Source: Odontesthes bonariensis
Taxonomy: Eukaryota; Chordata; Actinopteri; Atheriniformes; Atherinopsidae
NCBI RefSeq assembly: GCF_027942865.1
Contig: NC_134528.1
Coordinates: 13,267,586 to 13,331,585, forward strand
Direction: 5' to 3'
DNA: 64,000 bases
Part shown: piece after piece, positions 29,201 through 44,200 of the stretch
How the letters are laid out: the number at the start of each line of letters is the position of its first letter
Position numbering within the stretch: position 1 is the first letter of the stretch
The notes under the pieces: model-generated
Seen by the model: the letters and a program-made list of their open reading frames with translations, nothing else
Databases searched by the model: none
What the model was told of the DNA's origin: nothing
Translations under genes and position numbers: made by a program

Positions 29201-32200
29201 GTACTGTACTAAAAATATGAGTGCGCTGCATTACTTTAGTCGATTTAGATTAGCCTTACATTGTTTCTGCCAATGACCCACTCACATATTGTATAACCAG
29301 TTCTTGCACCTTCACGATGCTGCTAACAGATGTGCTGCTGTTTAATCATTGCATCTGTCTTAAATTCATACTACCGCTGAACTTTTAGAGTGATTCGTGT
29401 TTAAAGTTAAGTTCTCGAAACAAATGATGGGCCACACAGAGAGCGGTGCACGCAGCACAGGGTGTTACGTTGGTCTTTGCCCTTTTCAGCACGAGAACAC
29501 CTGCTTACTTCTTGTCTCGTCCTTGTCACAAGTTTGGGCCCAAGAGGATCTAAATGATGCATTATTTTGAGAAATGAACCTGAAAATGATCTTACTGTTT
29601 CCAGTTACAAAAATGTGGCTAAAAGAACAGAGTGTGGAGCCTTGGCTGTGTGGGTGTTTTGGGGTTGTGGGTACAAAGACATTAGCAGCAGATGCTTTAA
29701 GTTCCAAGGTGTTACAATGGATCAGAACAGTTTCTTCAACACATCTCATACAAAGATTTTGAACTGAATTGAGATTTGGGGACTTTAGAGGCCAAATTAA
29801 CACCTTAAACTTTTGTTATGTTCTTAAAACCATCACTAAACAGTTTTAGTACTTGACAAAAGGAGCTCCTGCCACCAGGAAATAATAAGACCATTTAGGA
29901 CTGTATGTTGTCTACAACAACGTTTAGGTAGGTGTTACATGTCAAAGTAACATCCACATGAGGTTTTCCTCACCAGAACATTGCACAACAGCATCAAACT
30001 GCCTCTGCCAATTTGCCTATCATTTCAAGAATTTGCTACAGTTGTGTTACTCTGAAACTGCCCACTCAGACCAGCGCTTAAACCAGGTCCTCTGCGTGTG
30101 TGTCGCAGTTAACGCAGACACTACGCAGACACTCTGGTGCACCTCCTCAAAATTGTAACTCACCGCAGACAGTGCCGCAGACATCGCCGCAGGGAGGAGA
30201 GAAAGGAGGCCTCTGATTGGTCAACTCTACATCCGCTCTACACTATGCGTATTTCCGGTTTGCTAACCGGCTGACGCTAACCGTGCTAACCGTGACGATT
30301 CTTTCGCCTCTCTGCCAGCTCCAGTAGTAGCAATATTTCTTCTATTTCTAGATCGATCAGCTGCATCTCAATCAAAGTGTGCATTCGTCCAGTCGCCATT
30401 GTTGTTGAATGACCTCCGTAACCGTAACACCCACAATCCTAGCTTGTTCGTGATTGTCCCTCTTGCGTTGTGGCGTGGGATTAACATAGCGCAGACAGCG
30501 CTTCAAGGCATAAATCAAAAATAACTGCGTCGTGTCTGCGACAAGCTCACTGCGACACACTGCTGCGAAGTATACACGAGCCTTTATTCTCCCCATGAAT
30601 CAGTGATCCTTGGGCACTCAGGACAGTTTAACAGTTGGCCCTCTTTGGTCCCTCTTAAGAATCAACTGCTACCATTTTGTTGAGTCTCTTTCCAAGTCAT
30701 CTAGCCATCACAATTTGGCTCTTGTCAGAGTTACTCAGATCGTCACACTTGCTCATTTTTCCTACTTCTCGCACATCAATTTCAAGAACTGATTGTTCAG
30801 TTGCTGCCTAATACATCCCGCTCTGTGACGGGTGCGATCGTAACAAGATAATTCACTTAATCTGTCAGTGGTTTGGTCGCTGTGGCTGATAGGTGAATAA
30901 GAGTTCAATTATTTAATCACCCAAAGCTAACACTGTGGTTTATATGTCTATCTTTGTTATGGGGACAAATAATTCCACCAACACACAAAAAAGATCTATT
31001 GGTAATTTTTTTGAGAAATTAACCAAAAAGATTAAATGAGTGAAAATCAACAACCCTGTTTCAGTACATGTTACACTCAGAGAAAATAGAGATTGTTAAA
31101 ACATCTAAATAAAGCACTCATGCTGAACTTTCATTGGCAGTTCATTTTTTTTCTTTAGTGCATTCAGTTGAGCTTTAATCAAGTTGTTCTTTGTTTTTTT
31201 ATTCAACATAGGGATTATACTCGACATGCAGCTGTGGGCTAACTCCTTGAAAAGTCAGGGTGATAAAGTGCAGTATGAATCATTTCACAGATCAGGATAT
31301 ATGTGTGCTCTATTCACACACATTGTAGGCTATTAGCAAACCCTTCCCAGCTTGCCCCTGCAGCAGGGGCAGTGTTGGAGGTCGATTGTAATGCCACACC
31401 CACACTGCCTTAAAGCCAGAAGATGTGAGAAAAAGAAGCTTGGGATATTACTTCAGCCATCTGTTCTCACAACAGGAGGAATAACTAATGTAATCTCAAG
31501 GAAATGCCTCCCTTGCTGTAGTGTGGGCGACCATCATTTGAATACCATTGATTCCCCCCCCCCCCCGGGAATAATTCTGAAGGCCTAATTGATCAGAGCC
31601 TTCTTCTTTGCAAATTAAACAAGACAGCAGAGACTCTTGTAAGGTGTAGTTTCAGCCCCTGGACAGAGCAAAAGCTCTAACAGGAGACTTCACTTCCTAT
31701 GCCTTTTATGTGTGCTGACTGAAACATCAGCTGAGCTCCACGCGGTGCTTTCTGTTTGCGAGTCCTTTCAGAACAAAGTGGTGCCAACTAATCTGACTTG
31801 GAAGAGGAGCTGTCATACTTGACCCTGACAATTTCTTGTTTGTACTAAACAATTAGACGTAATTTGTGCTTTAGCATTTTCACAAATCGGATAAAATGGT
31901 GACAGTGATAACAGTTCAATCTCTGTAACTTTAGGAGACCCACCAATTAAATGAAAGAGCATAACAGTCTCCTAAGCTGACAGTTGAATGGGTCTGTCTC
32001 TCTCATGCTTTAATATTTCAGATGTTTAGTGGGTGCCCCGATGTCTTGGCAGCCAAGGTTTTATTTTAGTCCCGAACCACTTAGGTACTGTGTTAGAAGC
32101 AAAACAAATGGATGTTGAAAGGTTTTCATTGATGATCCTGTCCAACTGCAAGGCGCCACACTCAGTGGGGGACTCAGATGTAAGAGCAGACAACAGTGAC

Positions 32201-35200
32201 ACAGCTAATAATGGAAGAAAAAAACAGCAATATTATTGTGTTTGCTGCATCATGATACTATTCAAAGAGTTTTGATGCAGTATCAGTGCAGCTGCATCGC
32301 TTTTGTTGTCATGATTAGAGTTGGATTTAGAACCAGTGAGATTGACGCATCCGAGTCCTGGAACAAATTCTCAGTGGAGAACAAAGTACACCAGGTGCAA
32401 GGAAAGCCCACTTGATCTTTATTGTTTGATTTTCATTTTTAGCATGTCGGAGTGGTAAAAGGATACCACATATGGGATGTTTTTTATTTGAAGCTTCTGC
32501 GTGTAGGCAGTCTTGAAGATGCTCATAAATACTGAACATGGGAACAAGGAGAGAGCTGCACATTGCTATCTGAATCAATACAGAAAACATCCAGCTTAGT
32601 TTCTATGGGAACATACAGCTGGGGTATGATTAAAAAAAGATGAGATTGACTGAAAGGTCAGGCAATGGACCACTGAAGGGGGGGGCTATTATACTCATTT
32701 CCACCAGAGTAGATGATCATCATTCCATGATTCACCGTTAAAAAAGAAAATCCATATTTCTGTCATGCTGGCCATTTATGCAGCATCTGTTGAAGCTCAT
32801 GTCTCTTTAAGGTTTCCCTCCCTAAAAGCCCTCCTTCTTGCAAGAAGTCCATGTCACCTCAAAGGTCATTTGTTGATACTGTTAAACATGACCAGTAAGA
32901 ACATCTCTAAACTAGCATCCCTGCAGGTGAGATGAGATATTACACCTCAGATTTAAGCCACCACACAAAAAAGCATTTCACATGAGCTTTTCCAAATTGA
33001 AGAAAATGCATTGTGGAGTGTTTACTTTAATACTACTTCAATAGACCTCATGAGAAAGTAGAAGAGGTGGGGACAGTCCGCAGTCCTTTCAGCCACTTGA
33101 CTCCAGTTTGAGACCACAATACAGCTACTGTTTTTCACTTCCATTCTTTCATTCACTTCAGTGTTTTTATTCATTAACTCTTATCCTCTGGGTTCACTCC
33201 CTATTTGTGTATCACAACTACTTGGTTAGGGTTAGGGAGGGCAGTTTGCTGGTTAGGGTAAAGGCTAAAAAAACATCCAGAAATCAAAGCTATCTGGTTA
33301 CGGTAAGAAAACGATCATTCTTCCAAAAGGCTAGCAATACATTACAGGATGTTGTTTTAGAGATCTTCTGGTTGCATATTTTGAAACATATATTCAAGTC
33401 ATCATTCCTGCTTGAAGAACTCCTTCTTTTTGGAGATAAACAGTATCTATTCTTCTGACTTGCTTACTCCCAGAAACCTGGGAAGCTTCAGTACCCAGTA
33501 CTCAACTGTTCTGCCTTTACATTGTGGACACATAAAATTAGCAAAAACAATGGCATTATGACTATGACTGTTTAACACGAGGAAAATGTTTAATGCCCAG
33601 GCATCATTCCGGCATATTTTTACATTAATGTTAAAATCTAATTGGCCACATAAAGAGCATGCAACTATTTAACGCTGTACAGAATATACAAAAAATAAGC
33701 TAAAGCATAGTCGAGGGATAATTTCATGTTAGTAAGATTTTCTATCATTGTTAAGCCTTCCTTTCTTATCAAAATTTTTGGGATATATCTTATTAAGATG
33801 AGCTTGTTTTTTTGTGTCTTGTTCTATTTTCGTATTTCTTTAATTAGTTACCAAATTCTGGTTTTCAGTTTGACACAAACTTTTGTGACATGCACTTGTC
33901 AACTCTGTGTGATGCAACAGGTTTGATGATGTTTGATCGGCAGGTCTTGAATATTCAGAAATTAGACAGCCAGTCTGAGTGCTTTTTAGTTATATTTGAC
34001 TCTTTTAAAAAAATTGCACACTTGATAATGGGAATAGTTAAAAGTAGATTATCCTCAGTTGTTCACCTCCACAAGTAAAGACTAAAGTTTATGAATTTAA
34101 CTCGTGTCAGCAAAATTGTTAAATATAAATTGCCCGTCTAGATATGACAAACTAGAGGAAAATCTGTAAAAAAAAACAAAAACTGAGCTATGAATTGCAC
34201 TAAAGAAAGCTCATGTTCATCTTAGAATACTGATTAAAGTTAATTCTGTCATTATTATTGTGAAAATAATTTGTCTAAATTGTATATGTGGAGACTGGGA
34301 TGAGTTCCACTGAGGTTTAATGTCTAAAATCAAAAGAAACACCGGGTACAAATGTACCAATGATTGTAAAGTCTGTTTATCATTCACCTGCTCCTTTAAT
34401 CATATCTGAGCAGGATGCCAGTTGGACCAGATGAAGTGATGTCAAGTAGACACAAAAAATTTGAAATGAAATGACACAGTTTATGAGCTATCAGCACGAC
34501 GGACTGTGGCTATCTGTCTCTGAGTTTCTTGTCTGAGCAGGAGTGCTACAGTTTCCCCTCGGGGATTAATAAAGTCTTGTGTTTCTACCCCAGTGACAAG
34601 TACAATCCAGATAAATGAGTTTGTAATTCAATTAAGATAGGCAGCAAACACAATACCAGTCCTGTCTCACTGATATATATATATATTTTTTTTAATAAAG
34701 CTCAGGGTTTTTTCTTTTCTCCAAATATACTGAATAATTGTCTTTGGAATTAAATATTTTCAAGTTTTTAAATACCCAGCATCGCTTTAGATCTCCTCAC
34801 TATATGTTACACATTGATTTCATCAGCTAGCATCCCCCAAGGCCCTAAAATGAATCATTGTTACTAGCTCTTCAGCTGTAGGTTGTGTTTCGCAGGATTA
34901 ATACAAGCTCCTTCCATCAAGCAGAAGCGAACGCTTTTTGTGACCCAATTAGAGTTTAAATGTTGCTAATAGTAGATGAAGAGGTACCCTTAAAGCTTCC
35001 ATAAGAGAGGTGGATCTAAACTATGCTCGCAAAGAGTCTTCATCACTGTGTGTGATAATAAACAATATTTTATATGTTCAGTGTGATCATAAACAAAAGA
35101 CCAACATTTCCGATCTAGTTGCACATTTCTTGCATATTTGCGTAAGAGGTGGCAAATGCAGATATTTCCACTTAAAGTCTGCAAATGATTAGATTTTTCC

Positions 35201-38200
35201 TTAAAGTTTGCACAGAAAATTGGATGGTTGGTGTAACATTTGGAGGGCTAAGGTCACTGATAGGGGAGAGTTATGAAGGTTTAAAAGTTACCCTGCTATC
35301 CTAACAGATGCCTAAGCAGTCGAGCCAGCTGAACCATCCACATAATAAACACTACATTGTGGGAGAAGTATTCCTGTTATCGGCTTAGTCTCTTATATGG
35401 TCTTTTAGAGCAAAAATACAACAAACGCCACATTTCTTATTTCTCTCGGGGTTATCTCAGGATCCTCTGATTTAAAAAAAAAAAAAAAAAAAAAAAGTCC
35501 ACCATTCACTCTTCAAAGGATCACCTAGTCATCAGATTTGCAAGAATCTGGCTGACAGCCACCTCATCTGGTGACCGTGTTGACTACAAAGCAGCTACTG
35601 AGAGCTGACTCTGTATTTCAAAGCTGAGATTTCTCTCAGCGACTACCGCCTGTCACTCACCCCTTAGATTTATCTTGGGTCTCAGAGTTTTCTGAGGTCT
35701 CTCTGGCAAGGCGGTAAATGGACTGAGAAGGTGCGACATCCACTTTCCGATGGCATTGACCGTTGGCTGAGGAAGGTGGAGGACACGATGCTATTTCCAT
35801 CTCAGTCTATCAGTGGAAAAGTGGCTGGCATTGAACCACTCAACTCTCTGAAGGTGGAGAGACAGAGATAGCAAGGGAAGGAGAGGGGGACGAAAGAGGG
35901 GAATGCATGAGACAAAGATAGAGTGTGAGTTTCTGTGTGAGAGAGAAGAGGCAAGCTGGAGTGAGACAGCGATAAGTTGACATGAGGGAAGTGAGATGTC
36001 GCAAGCCAAAAGGAGGAGATGCTCAATCAGTGCTGTCAGGTTTTCAGAGACAGCCGGTGGAGACTGCTGGCACTGCTATAGACAATGTGCTGCCTGACTA
36101 ATGACAGCTAGGCGTCAATGATTTTTGCAGTGCAGACTAAAATATCAATTGATTCATTTGGGCACACTGTTAGAATAATTTTTCACAGCGCATTCCATGA
36201 TTTTTATTGCATATACTTGCATGAAAGGTAGGAGTGAATGGGGGATAATTGTAAACGGTGTAATTACACAGAACTTGATTATACAGCAGAGAAAATAACA
36301 GCAGTCCTGTTTTGCATACTCACTATCAATCTGTTGAACACATGCTCCTTGTCAAAAGAAACAAAAAGCAGCCAGGGGCTGTGTTTGTCTGCTAGAGGTG
36401 ACAAAAATAGAGATTTTTAAATAAAAAACCTCTCAGGTGTGATTGACATTTCTGCATTTTCAGTGCTGTTGTTTTGTCTTCACAGCTGTCGACACCACCA
36501 AGGACCCATGCCAGAATGTGAAATGCAGCCGACATAAGGTGTGCGTCGCTCAGGGCTACCAAAGGGCCATGTGTGTCAATCGCAAGAAACTGGACCACAG
36601 GTAGGCGGGTGCCTCATGTTATGTGTATACAAAAGGTGATAACTGAGTTTAAAAGTTTCCTGATTGGACCAGAAGGTTATCTATGTCGTGCTGATGACAA
36701 GAGGCATTTGGAGAGCTGTTGATTTTAAGTCAGCAACAGGACTACATCGTGTTGAGTGCAACCTGAGGATTCATGCTGGGAAATTGGCAAAAAAAAGCTG
36801 TGGTGAAAGCAGTATCAGAAGGAAAAGAAAGCAGTGAAAGCAGTGAAAACAGAGCAATAAAATGTTTAATCTCTGGTCTTTTCACAGTGGTTCTGTTTTA
36901 ATACACAAATAAAATCACCCCAAAACCCACAGAAATGTGTAGCAGGGACAGATTTTGAGTCAACTGAGATGCAGTTCCTTATTTGCATGGTAATCTAAAC
37001 CTCGAGGTGGTTGTAAAATCGTAACAAAGATGTGATTTAAAGCATTTAAACATTGATATCAGAATGTTTCACAGTGGTCACGTTTTAAGATTCAAATATC
37101 TATGAGCTGATACAGCTAAACTGGACTTAGTGGTTTTACTTTTGGCACTGCATGGCAGTGCTGAGACTCCAGCAAGAAGAGCGACACACTTATTTTTCCT
37201 AATCTATCTTGAACCTTAGAGTTAAATGGAAATGCAACAGACCCAGGGCTGATAATGATCTTTAAACTCCACAAAAAAAATCCCCAGGCCTTTTAAGTTC
37301 TGGTTGCTGTTGGTTAAAAAGCATCAATAGTCCTAATTTTGTCAATGTTAACATTGCAGTAATTCAACACAATCAGACACCTTGCATTTACTGAAGAGTA
37401 AAGGGAAAAAAAATGGTATTTGTTCTTTGTCAGACTCTGACATGACAAAACAAGAGATTTTTTAAATCCCTGTTTTTGTCAATTACTGCCAAAATTGTAA
37501 TCGACAGTGTAAAATTTGAAAGGGTAAGTATTAAACTAAGAGCATGCACAAACTGAGAAACTGAGTAAAAAATACACCTAAAGTTAGACTGTTTATCATC
37601 GTGAAATTGTGGCAAATTGCAGAACATAGCTTGGCAAAAGCAGAGATAAATCCTGTAATTGGTGAACAGCGTTCTCTTAGGTTAGTCAATAAGGCTAATA
37701 GAACAACTTAGGCTGGAGCAGCATCCACTAAATTTATAATATTGCGTGAGGGTGCATTGAAATGCATGTTGTTCAACTCAGTAATGCCTCTATAATAAAG
37801 ACTGAACAAGAGAAGTGGAAACTTTTTTAAGGTAGTTTTTTCAAAAACACACTAAATATACAGAAAACACTATGTGTAGAAAAATGTGCACATTAAATAT
37901 GATTACTATGCAAAAAACACAAGATGCATAAATATTTTTGAAAGAAAGCAAACACTAATTTTATTGTCTGACACTTATCATTAGTGGTTCTGAAGTATCA
38001 ACCATCTGAATGCAGAACATATTGCATGCTTTTTAAACCTTTTCCTGAATGCTCCATGTTAATAATGTGGCAGAGCAGGAGGAAACAGATATTAATATTA
38101 TGAAAACTGAAGTTTATAGAAAAATCTGTTACATTTGATCTATATAGTAGTTTAACATTGGGGTTTATGTTTCTTTCCTTTCTAAGACTTTTTATTTTCC

Positions 38201-41200
38201 TGCAAAACTTTTTTGCCATTGTACTCGTTTATTCCACTTTAACTGAAAAACAAATGAGCAGGGTAGCTGTCTGAAAAGAATTAACGGAGTGAATTATTAC
38301 TACCTGCAAAGTCTATCTGTAGTGACAGGCATTTATCTTTTTCAATCAAGTGCTTCATTTATAGTCACCTCAGAGATGAAAGAGACTGTGTCAAATGGTG
38401 GGTAATGAGTACGAATGCAACCACACCAAACCATCTCAGCATCATTAAGTAAGAGCCGGCGAAGCTGTACAGCGGAGCATGATGATTTTGCTCATTGAAC
38501 GGAAAGTCAATTAAAATGTGAGGGTAAAGTCGCCATTTTCATGAGCAGTGCATCCAAATATTAACAGGCACATTATGATTTACAGTTAAAAAAAAAAACT
38601 AAAAAATACGCCTTTTTTGGGGTTGTAGTTTGCAGGAGGTAAGAAAAACAGCTTGTTCAAGGAGACTTGTAACTGTGTGTTTGACCACAGCAAGCTGGAG
38701 AATATTGGATCAGTTCGCCCAAATAACAAAAATGTTTTCTCTTTCTCATCTAATTTATTTTTGCATACCCAGGAATTGTAATGTCTGCCCCTAAGTTTTG
38801 TGGAATATAAAGTCAGTTTTCAAAAAAAAGTCTGTTTTTTTCAATCCTCTTAAAGTGTCCATGTTGTGTTTTCTAAACACTTCAATTTGTATCATCGGCA
38901 AAGTAAGCTGCTAAAGCTGTGGCTGACTGTGACTCCTTTGAACTGCAATGTACCAACGATTGTGAGCAATGATTCAAACAGGCAGCCTTAAACAGATTGA
39001 AACAGACAGGGTGTATTTAAATAGCAATAAGGAAGCAATCCCCTTAACTTCCAAAACTAGACTTGTCAGTGCTATTGTTATATTTTTTGTCCAGTGCACA
39101 CACAATTAAAAGTTGTGTTTAAGGCCACCAATCAATGGACTGCATTTCATGATTTCATGAAATTTCCCCCTCTGCTGGAAAGATGTTATGAGGAGTATAA
39201 ATTTGGTGTCCAAATTCTCCAGCTCTTGGAAAGAGGTGGAATTAAAGAAGGAGTGCAATTAGCATGTTCCATACTCATAAAGCAAAGGTGCTGAATTACA
39301 TCTAAGGAATTTGAGCATGAAAGGATTATTCTCAGAATAAAAAATGGAAAATCTGAAACTGGATCCTTCTTAGATTACCAATCAGCATGTTCACCCACAC
39401 AAGCACTTAAATGAGTTTTTCTGTGGAAAATCTCAATTTACTCAACAATTTCCTTAACTACAAAATCACACCAGCTTTAGATATATTTCCATTTTGCTAA
39501 TGTATATTTGCATGCTAATGCTCCAAGTGCTGTGAACACCACCAATAAAATGTCATTAATCTTTGTGTGTTGGAACAGTTTCTCAGAGATAGATATTTCT
39601 GCATATGGATACCAAAAACAGTTACATTTTTCAATTATTTTTTCCTCCCATGTTCAGAGTCAAACAGTCAGGGCAACTAGAGCTCCATGAAAGCAGCTGC
39701 AAGCCTTGTCCCGTGGCTGCCACCTCACCTGTATGTGGCTCTGATGGACACAACTACGCCTCAGAGGTAGAAGAAAATATTCTGCACCAGCATTTCTTTT
39801 GAAAGCACTCACTCTACTTTTACCTTGATTTTTTTTCTCCCTTAGCTTCATAACTAAAGTGTTTCAACATAAAATCCCTGAGAAGAAAGGAAGAGTCGTC
39901 CGTGTCAACTTTTTAAATAATGAGAGGAGACCAGTCAAGTGCAGTTTCCTGCTGCGCTGACATATACGTGCTGCGCAGCAGGGCAGATCAGTTCCTCACT
40001 GTTCACGGGAGGACAAGCGCAAAGGCTCAGTGTAGCCTTATGATTAATGACTGACGTTGTTTTGAACAGCATCGCTGTAGAACAGCCACAGCCAGGATTG
40101 TATTGATTTATGTAAAGTTTTTAATTTTGACCTTGCATGAGAAGACAGTGGAAAATGACAGCTCATTCTTGCTGCCTCTAAGCCTTTAAGTGCAGTGTGT
40201 CTCCTTTGAATGAGCAATCTTTTTCCTGCGGCCACCCTTATAAATATTTTAACTGCATCCGTCCCTATCTCGCCCTTTCTTACAGTGTAAGTTGGAGCAG
40301 CAGGTTTGCCTCACAGGCAAAGACCTGAGGATCCTGTGCACTGGATTTTGCCCTTGCACTTCAGCTATTGTTACAAATACTGATATAAAACAAGGTAAGT
40401 GCCTTTTCTTTACCTCCTACATCATTGCCATCCCTTTGACAAGTCAAGACTTCAAAAAAAAAAAAAAGGAAGATATACTCAGTGCTGCATTCTGTGTGTA
40501 GGATAGGACTTTTTATCCCTCACAAATCAGCCCAATGTTTCGACATTTGGGATCAATACTCACCAATTTCAGAGATTACTGTTAACCAAACAACTCCCAT
40601 ATGGTTTACTGCTCTTTCAATCATGTAGTAATTAATTATTTAGAGTGTACACATTCTATTAATGCAGCCAAATACCATTCATTGTCCAGGCTCTTGGGCA
40701 CGTGAAAATGCCAATTGATCAAACCGAGGAAATGTTTCTCCTGCAATAAGTGTGTAGCTTAAAACTGAAAGTGTGTTTCTATAGGCTAACTTCAAGCTTC
40801 TGCCTCAGTCTTAACTGTAAAGTCATGTAAATTCTTAGAATTGGTAGATAACGGGCTTAAAAAAAAAATCAAAGTATGAAAATACAACATTTCAGATCAA
40901 CTGCTTTACAGTAAAGGTAGTCGGTGCCATTCATTGCACATCAGTAAGAGCTGCATCTACAGTGCTATTACTGAGTCAGTGTCTGCCTTTAGGAGAAGTG
41001 AGTCATGCTGCTTTCAAGCAACTGCCAGAGTTTTTGAATGGTGGGATTCCTTTATTTGTTCCCGCAGAGAGCTGCACTGGTCAGGACCTGGCAGACCTGG
41101 GTGACCGCCTGAGAGACTGGTTCCAGCTCCTTCATGTGAACGCAAAGCAGAATAACTCTGGCAAGCCTGGAGCTGGCACTGCTTCAGGTTAGAAACTCAC

Positions 41201-44200
41201 AAAGCAGCTTTATTCGGCAACCTCCAACCTCAGTTGTCAATGCAAAGAGATGTAGTACTAACAGAAAAAAAATCTACAATACTGTGTGGTTATTGCTGAC
41301 AGTGCTGGACAAAAGCCTGGTAGCCAGCTGCAAAGACTCCATCGGCTGGATGTTCTCGAAGCTGGACACCAACAGTGACTTGTATTTGGACCAAGCTGAG
41401 CTGGCTGCTATTAACCTGGACAAGTACGAAGTCTGTATCCGGCCCTTCTTCAATTCCTGCGACAGCTACAAGGATGGGAAGGTCTCTACGGCGGAGTGGT
41501 GCCTCTGCTTCTGGAGAGAAAGTGAGTGAAGGATTTCCACCCAAGGAAAGGATCTGCATTAAAGCAAGGTTATGTCAGTTTCTTCAACCTGCTTCTCAGA
41601 GGAGCAGGATTGCCACAATGGAAATATGGCCACATCGGACACTAGTAAAATAAAGATATATTTAAAAAATGTTCTAGGGTCATTTTGGGAAATACTATTT
41701 TAAAAAAGATTAAAGGTGGAAACAACTTGGAACTATTTAAAGGATAAAAATACACTTATTAGTATGTTAAAAGATGAGAAATAATCACATTTTACACAAA
41801 CATTTCACTCTGCATAGGGGTTAAACAAATGCCAGACATTATCTTAATTAGCCTAGACTATAGCACATGTAAGATTGCAGCAGTTTTTATCCATCCGTCT
41901 ATTAAATCATGATCATACACAAGTCTGACAATAAACCCAGAATAATTAGCAGTTGCACATTAGATAAGACCTCTCTTTTTTGTCCCTCCACTGTGCTACA
42001 GAAAAGGCAGTCGATTTTGGGATCTTCTCTGTAAACAAAGCCTCCAAAAACCATCTTCATCCTTGAAGGCCTTTTGGAACATTACCCTACAACTTTCTGT
42101 TCATGGGTGTAAACAACTTTCTCTTTACAATAGAGGCTTTGACTAAACTAATTGCATCTCCTTGATTGAAACAAGTTTGCAAATCTATTTTAATCTTCTC
42201 ATTCTCAGGGGAAGAAGCCAGGTATTGATTTGTGCAGCTGTCAAAATGGTCTTCTTTGGATGCTTTTATGGCTTGAGCACACAGAGTCTACTGCTGCAAG
42301 GTGCCATCAGGCGTACTGTCTCTCTGCGAGTACTTTATGGCCTTTTATGAGGTGCTTCAATGTTATCGCTGCAGGTGTTGAATAGTGAAATGTGGTTTGC
42401 TTTCTTATCATTTTGACGAAGAACAAAGTCTGAGAGAATAGAAGTTGTAGCAGATCTGAACTGACCTGTGATAGGATCGAAGAATAAGTCTTGAAATGCC
42501 TTGGTGTGCAAATACAAATTCATTTGGAGCTCACATGTAGAGCCACTGTCTTAACACTTGTAGTTATTACATAGAATAATCAAGTCTTTCCATCAAAACA
42601 CATTTCAGCTATGCACAAGTGGAACGTCTGTAACGTTGACCTTTACTTAATAAATTCAGGATAATTCTGCAGCTAACCTCATTTGCAAACTGATTACTAA
42701 TTGATCAGGCATTAAACCTGCATGCAATAGATCAAACCGATGACCTAATCAATTTTTGGTCACAAAATGTTGGTGTGAGGAAACTACCTCATGCTAAACC
42801 ATTAAATAATAATGTTTTTGTTTTTTTTGTCACACCGCAAAAAGAGAAAGAGACATAAGTCTATTTAATAAACTGTTATTTTAGGTGGCCTTCTTCCATT
42901 TGTGCCTTGAACAGACACTGAAATATTTCTGTAAAGATCCACAAATGTTTTGCGAGATTTGTTGCCTTGCGGGTCGATACAAAGTGTCTCTCTCTTTGTT
43001 TCTATTTCTATCTGTTCCAGAGGTTCAGCTTGTTTCCTTGTCCTTCTCAGTCTGCATCCATATGTTCTTTCACCCAAGCCCTCCCCGATCAATCACGCTC
43101 TGGGGAATGAAATAGAAGACTTCTTAAACAAATCAATAAGAGCAAAAACTGTAATTATGAAGAGCATTGATTGAGATAAAGTTTGAGGAGAGCAGTTTTA
43201 GGTTTTGCCTGTCATCACTATTTCATGTTTGATTCCCACAGAGCCGCCATGCCTTGCTGAGCTGGAGAGAATCCAAGTGCAGGAGGCTGCCAAGAAGAAA
43301 CCTGGTAAATACATTTCTTTTGTATAATACTGTGAAGTTCAAGATGCATTAAGTGAAACATTTGCATTCCAACACCTTTTTAGGCAGAAACTCATCACTT
43401 ACTCATCTAGGATCCTTTTAAAGCCGTAGCACACAGTAGAATTACCCGTGAACCACACCATGCAGCTGGCTTGTGCCTTCACACTGTCTCAGGTTTGTTG
43501 GGGAATTTGTAGAACAAAATGTCTGGAGATGCAGACGAAAAGCTGGAGGAGGCTCATTACAGAGATCACAAGCACACAGCTAGGATTAGGCCGTAATCAG
43601 GTTGGGAGGATTAGGGGGCAGTGCTGGCTTTGGGAACAAGCAAAGCTAATGTGGCCATTTCACTCTATGAGAAACCCCACGCTACAAAACCTACCAAGCA
43701 TCCTCAGCATACGACACAGCTGCTTTCCTGTCTTCAGCTCCAAATACAGATTTGTTTTACCATCTCGGAGTTGTGCAGATGGGAGGCATTAGCATTTGTA
43801 TCACAGTTTGCTCTGGGTTTGACAGGAGCGTCCTCAGAGAGGCTGAAACAGTGCTCTGTCTCAGTGGCTGTCGCTACATTTTAGAATGCAACTCTCACAG
43901 CATAAGGAAATGCCATGCCAACCTACTGTATAAAATGACATTCACCAACATGTGCACGCTTGTGTCAAACAAACAGGGGAAGCTTTCTCTGTCTCTGTGG
44001 TATTCTCTGCCAAAAAGCTGCCTCTGTGCCATGTGATGGTCTTATCTCTGGCTCACTAAGGCGAGTTGGCGTTCTAGTTTGCTGCACTCATCTTGGGCAC
44101 CAGTATGGTCCACTGATGTGTGATGAGGGTATAGATATTGAAGTAACAGGCATGAGTGTGTGTGTGTGTTTTTGCAGGGATGTATATCCCTAGCTGCGAT

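Larger units (their letters stand above)
28324..36485 (+). other. spock2: spock2 intron 3 (8.2 kb)
   Basis: No coding sequence recognised. It contains a GC-richer MITE-like block at about 30080-30590, a C homopolymer near 31554, a short retroposon-tail sequence near 34550 and an A homopolymer at about 35474-35496. Confidence 0.75.

Noticed and set aside
39094-39294. Plus-strand frame in spock2 intron 4
   Set aside because: No homology recognised, no splice signals in phase with spock2.
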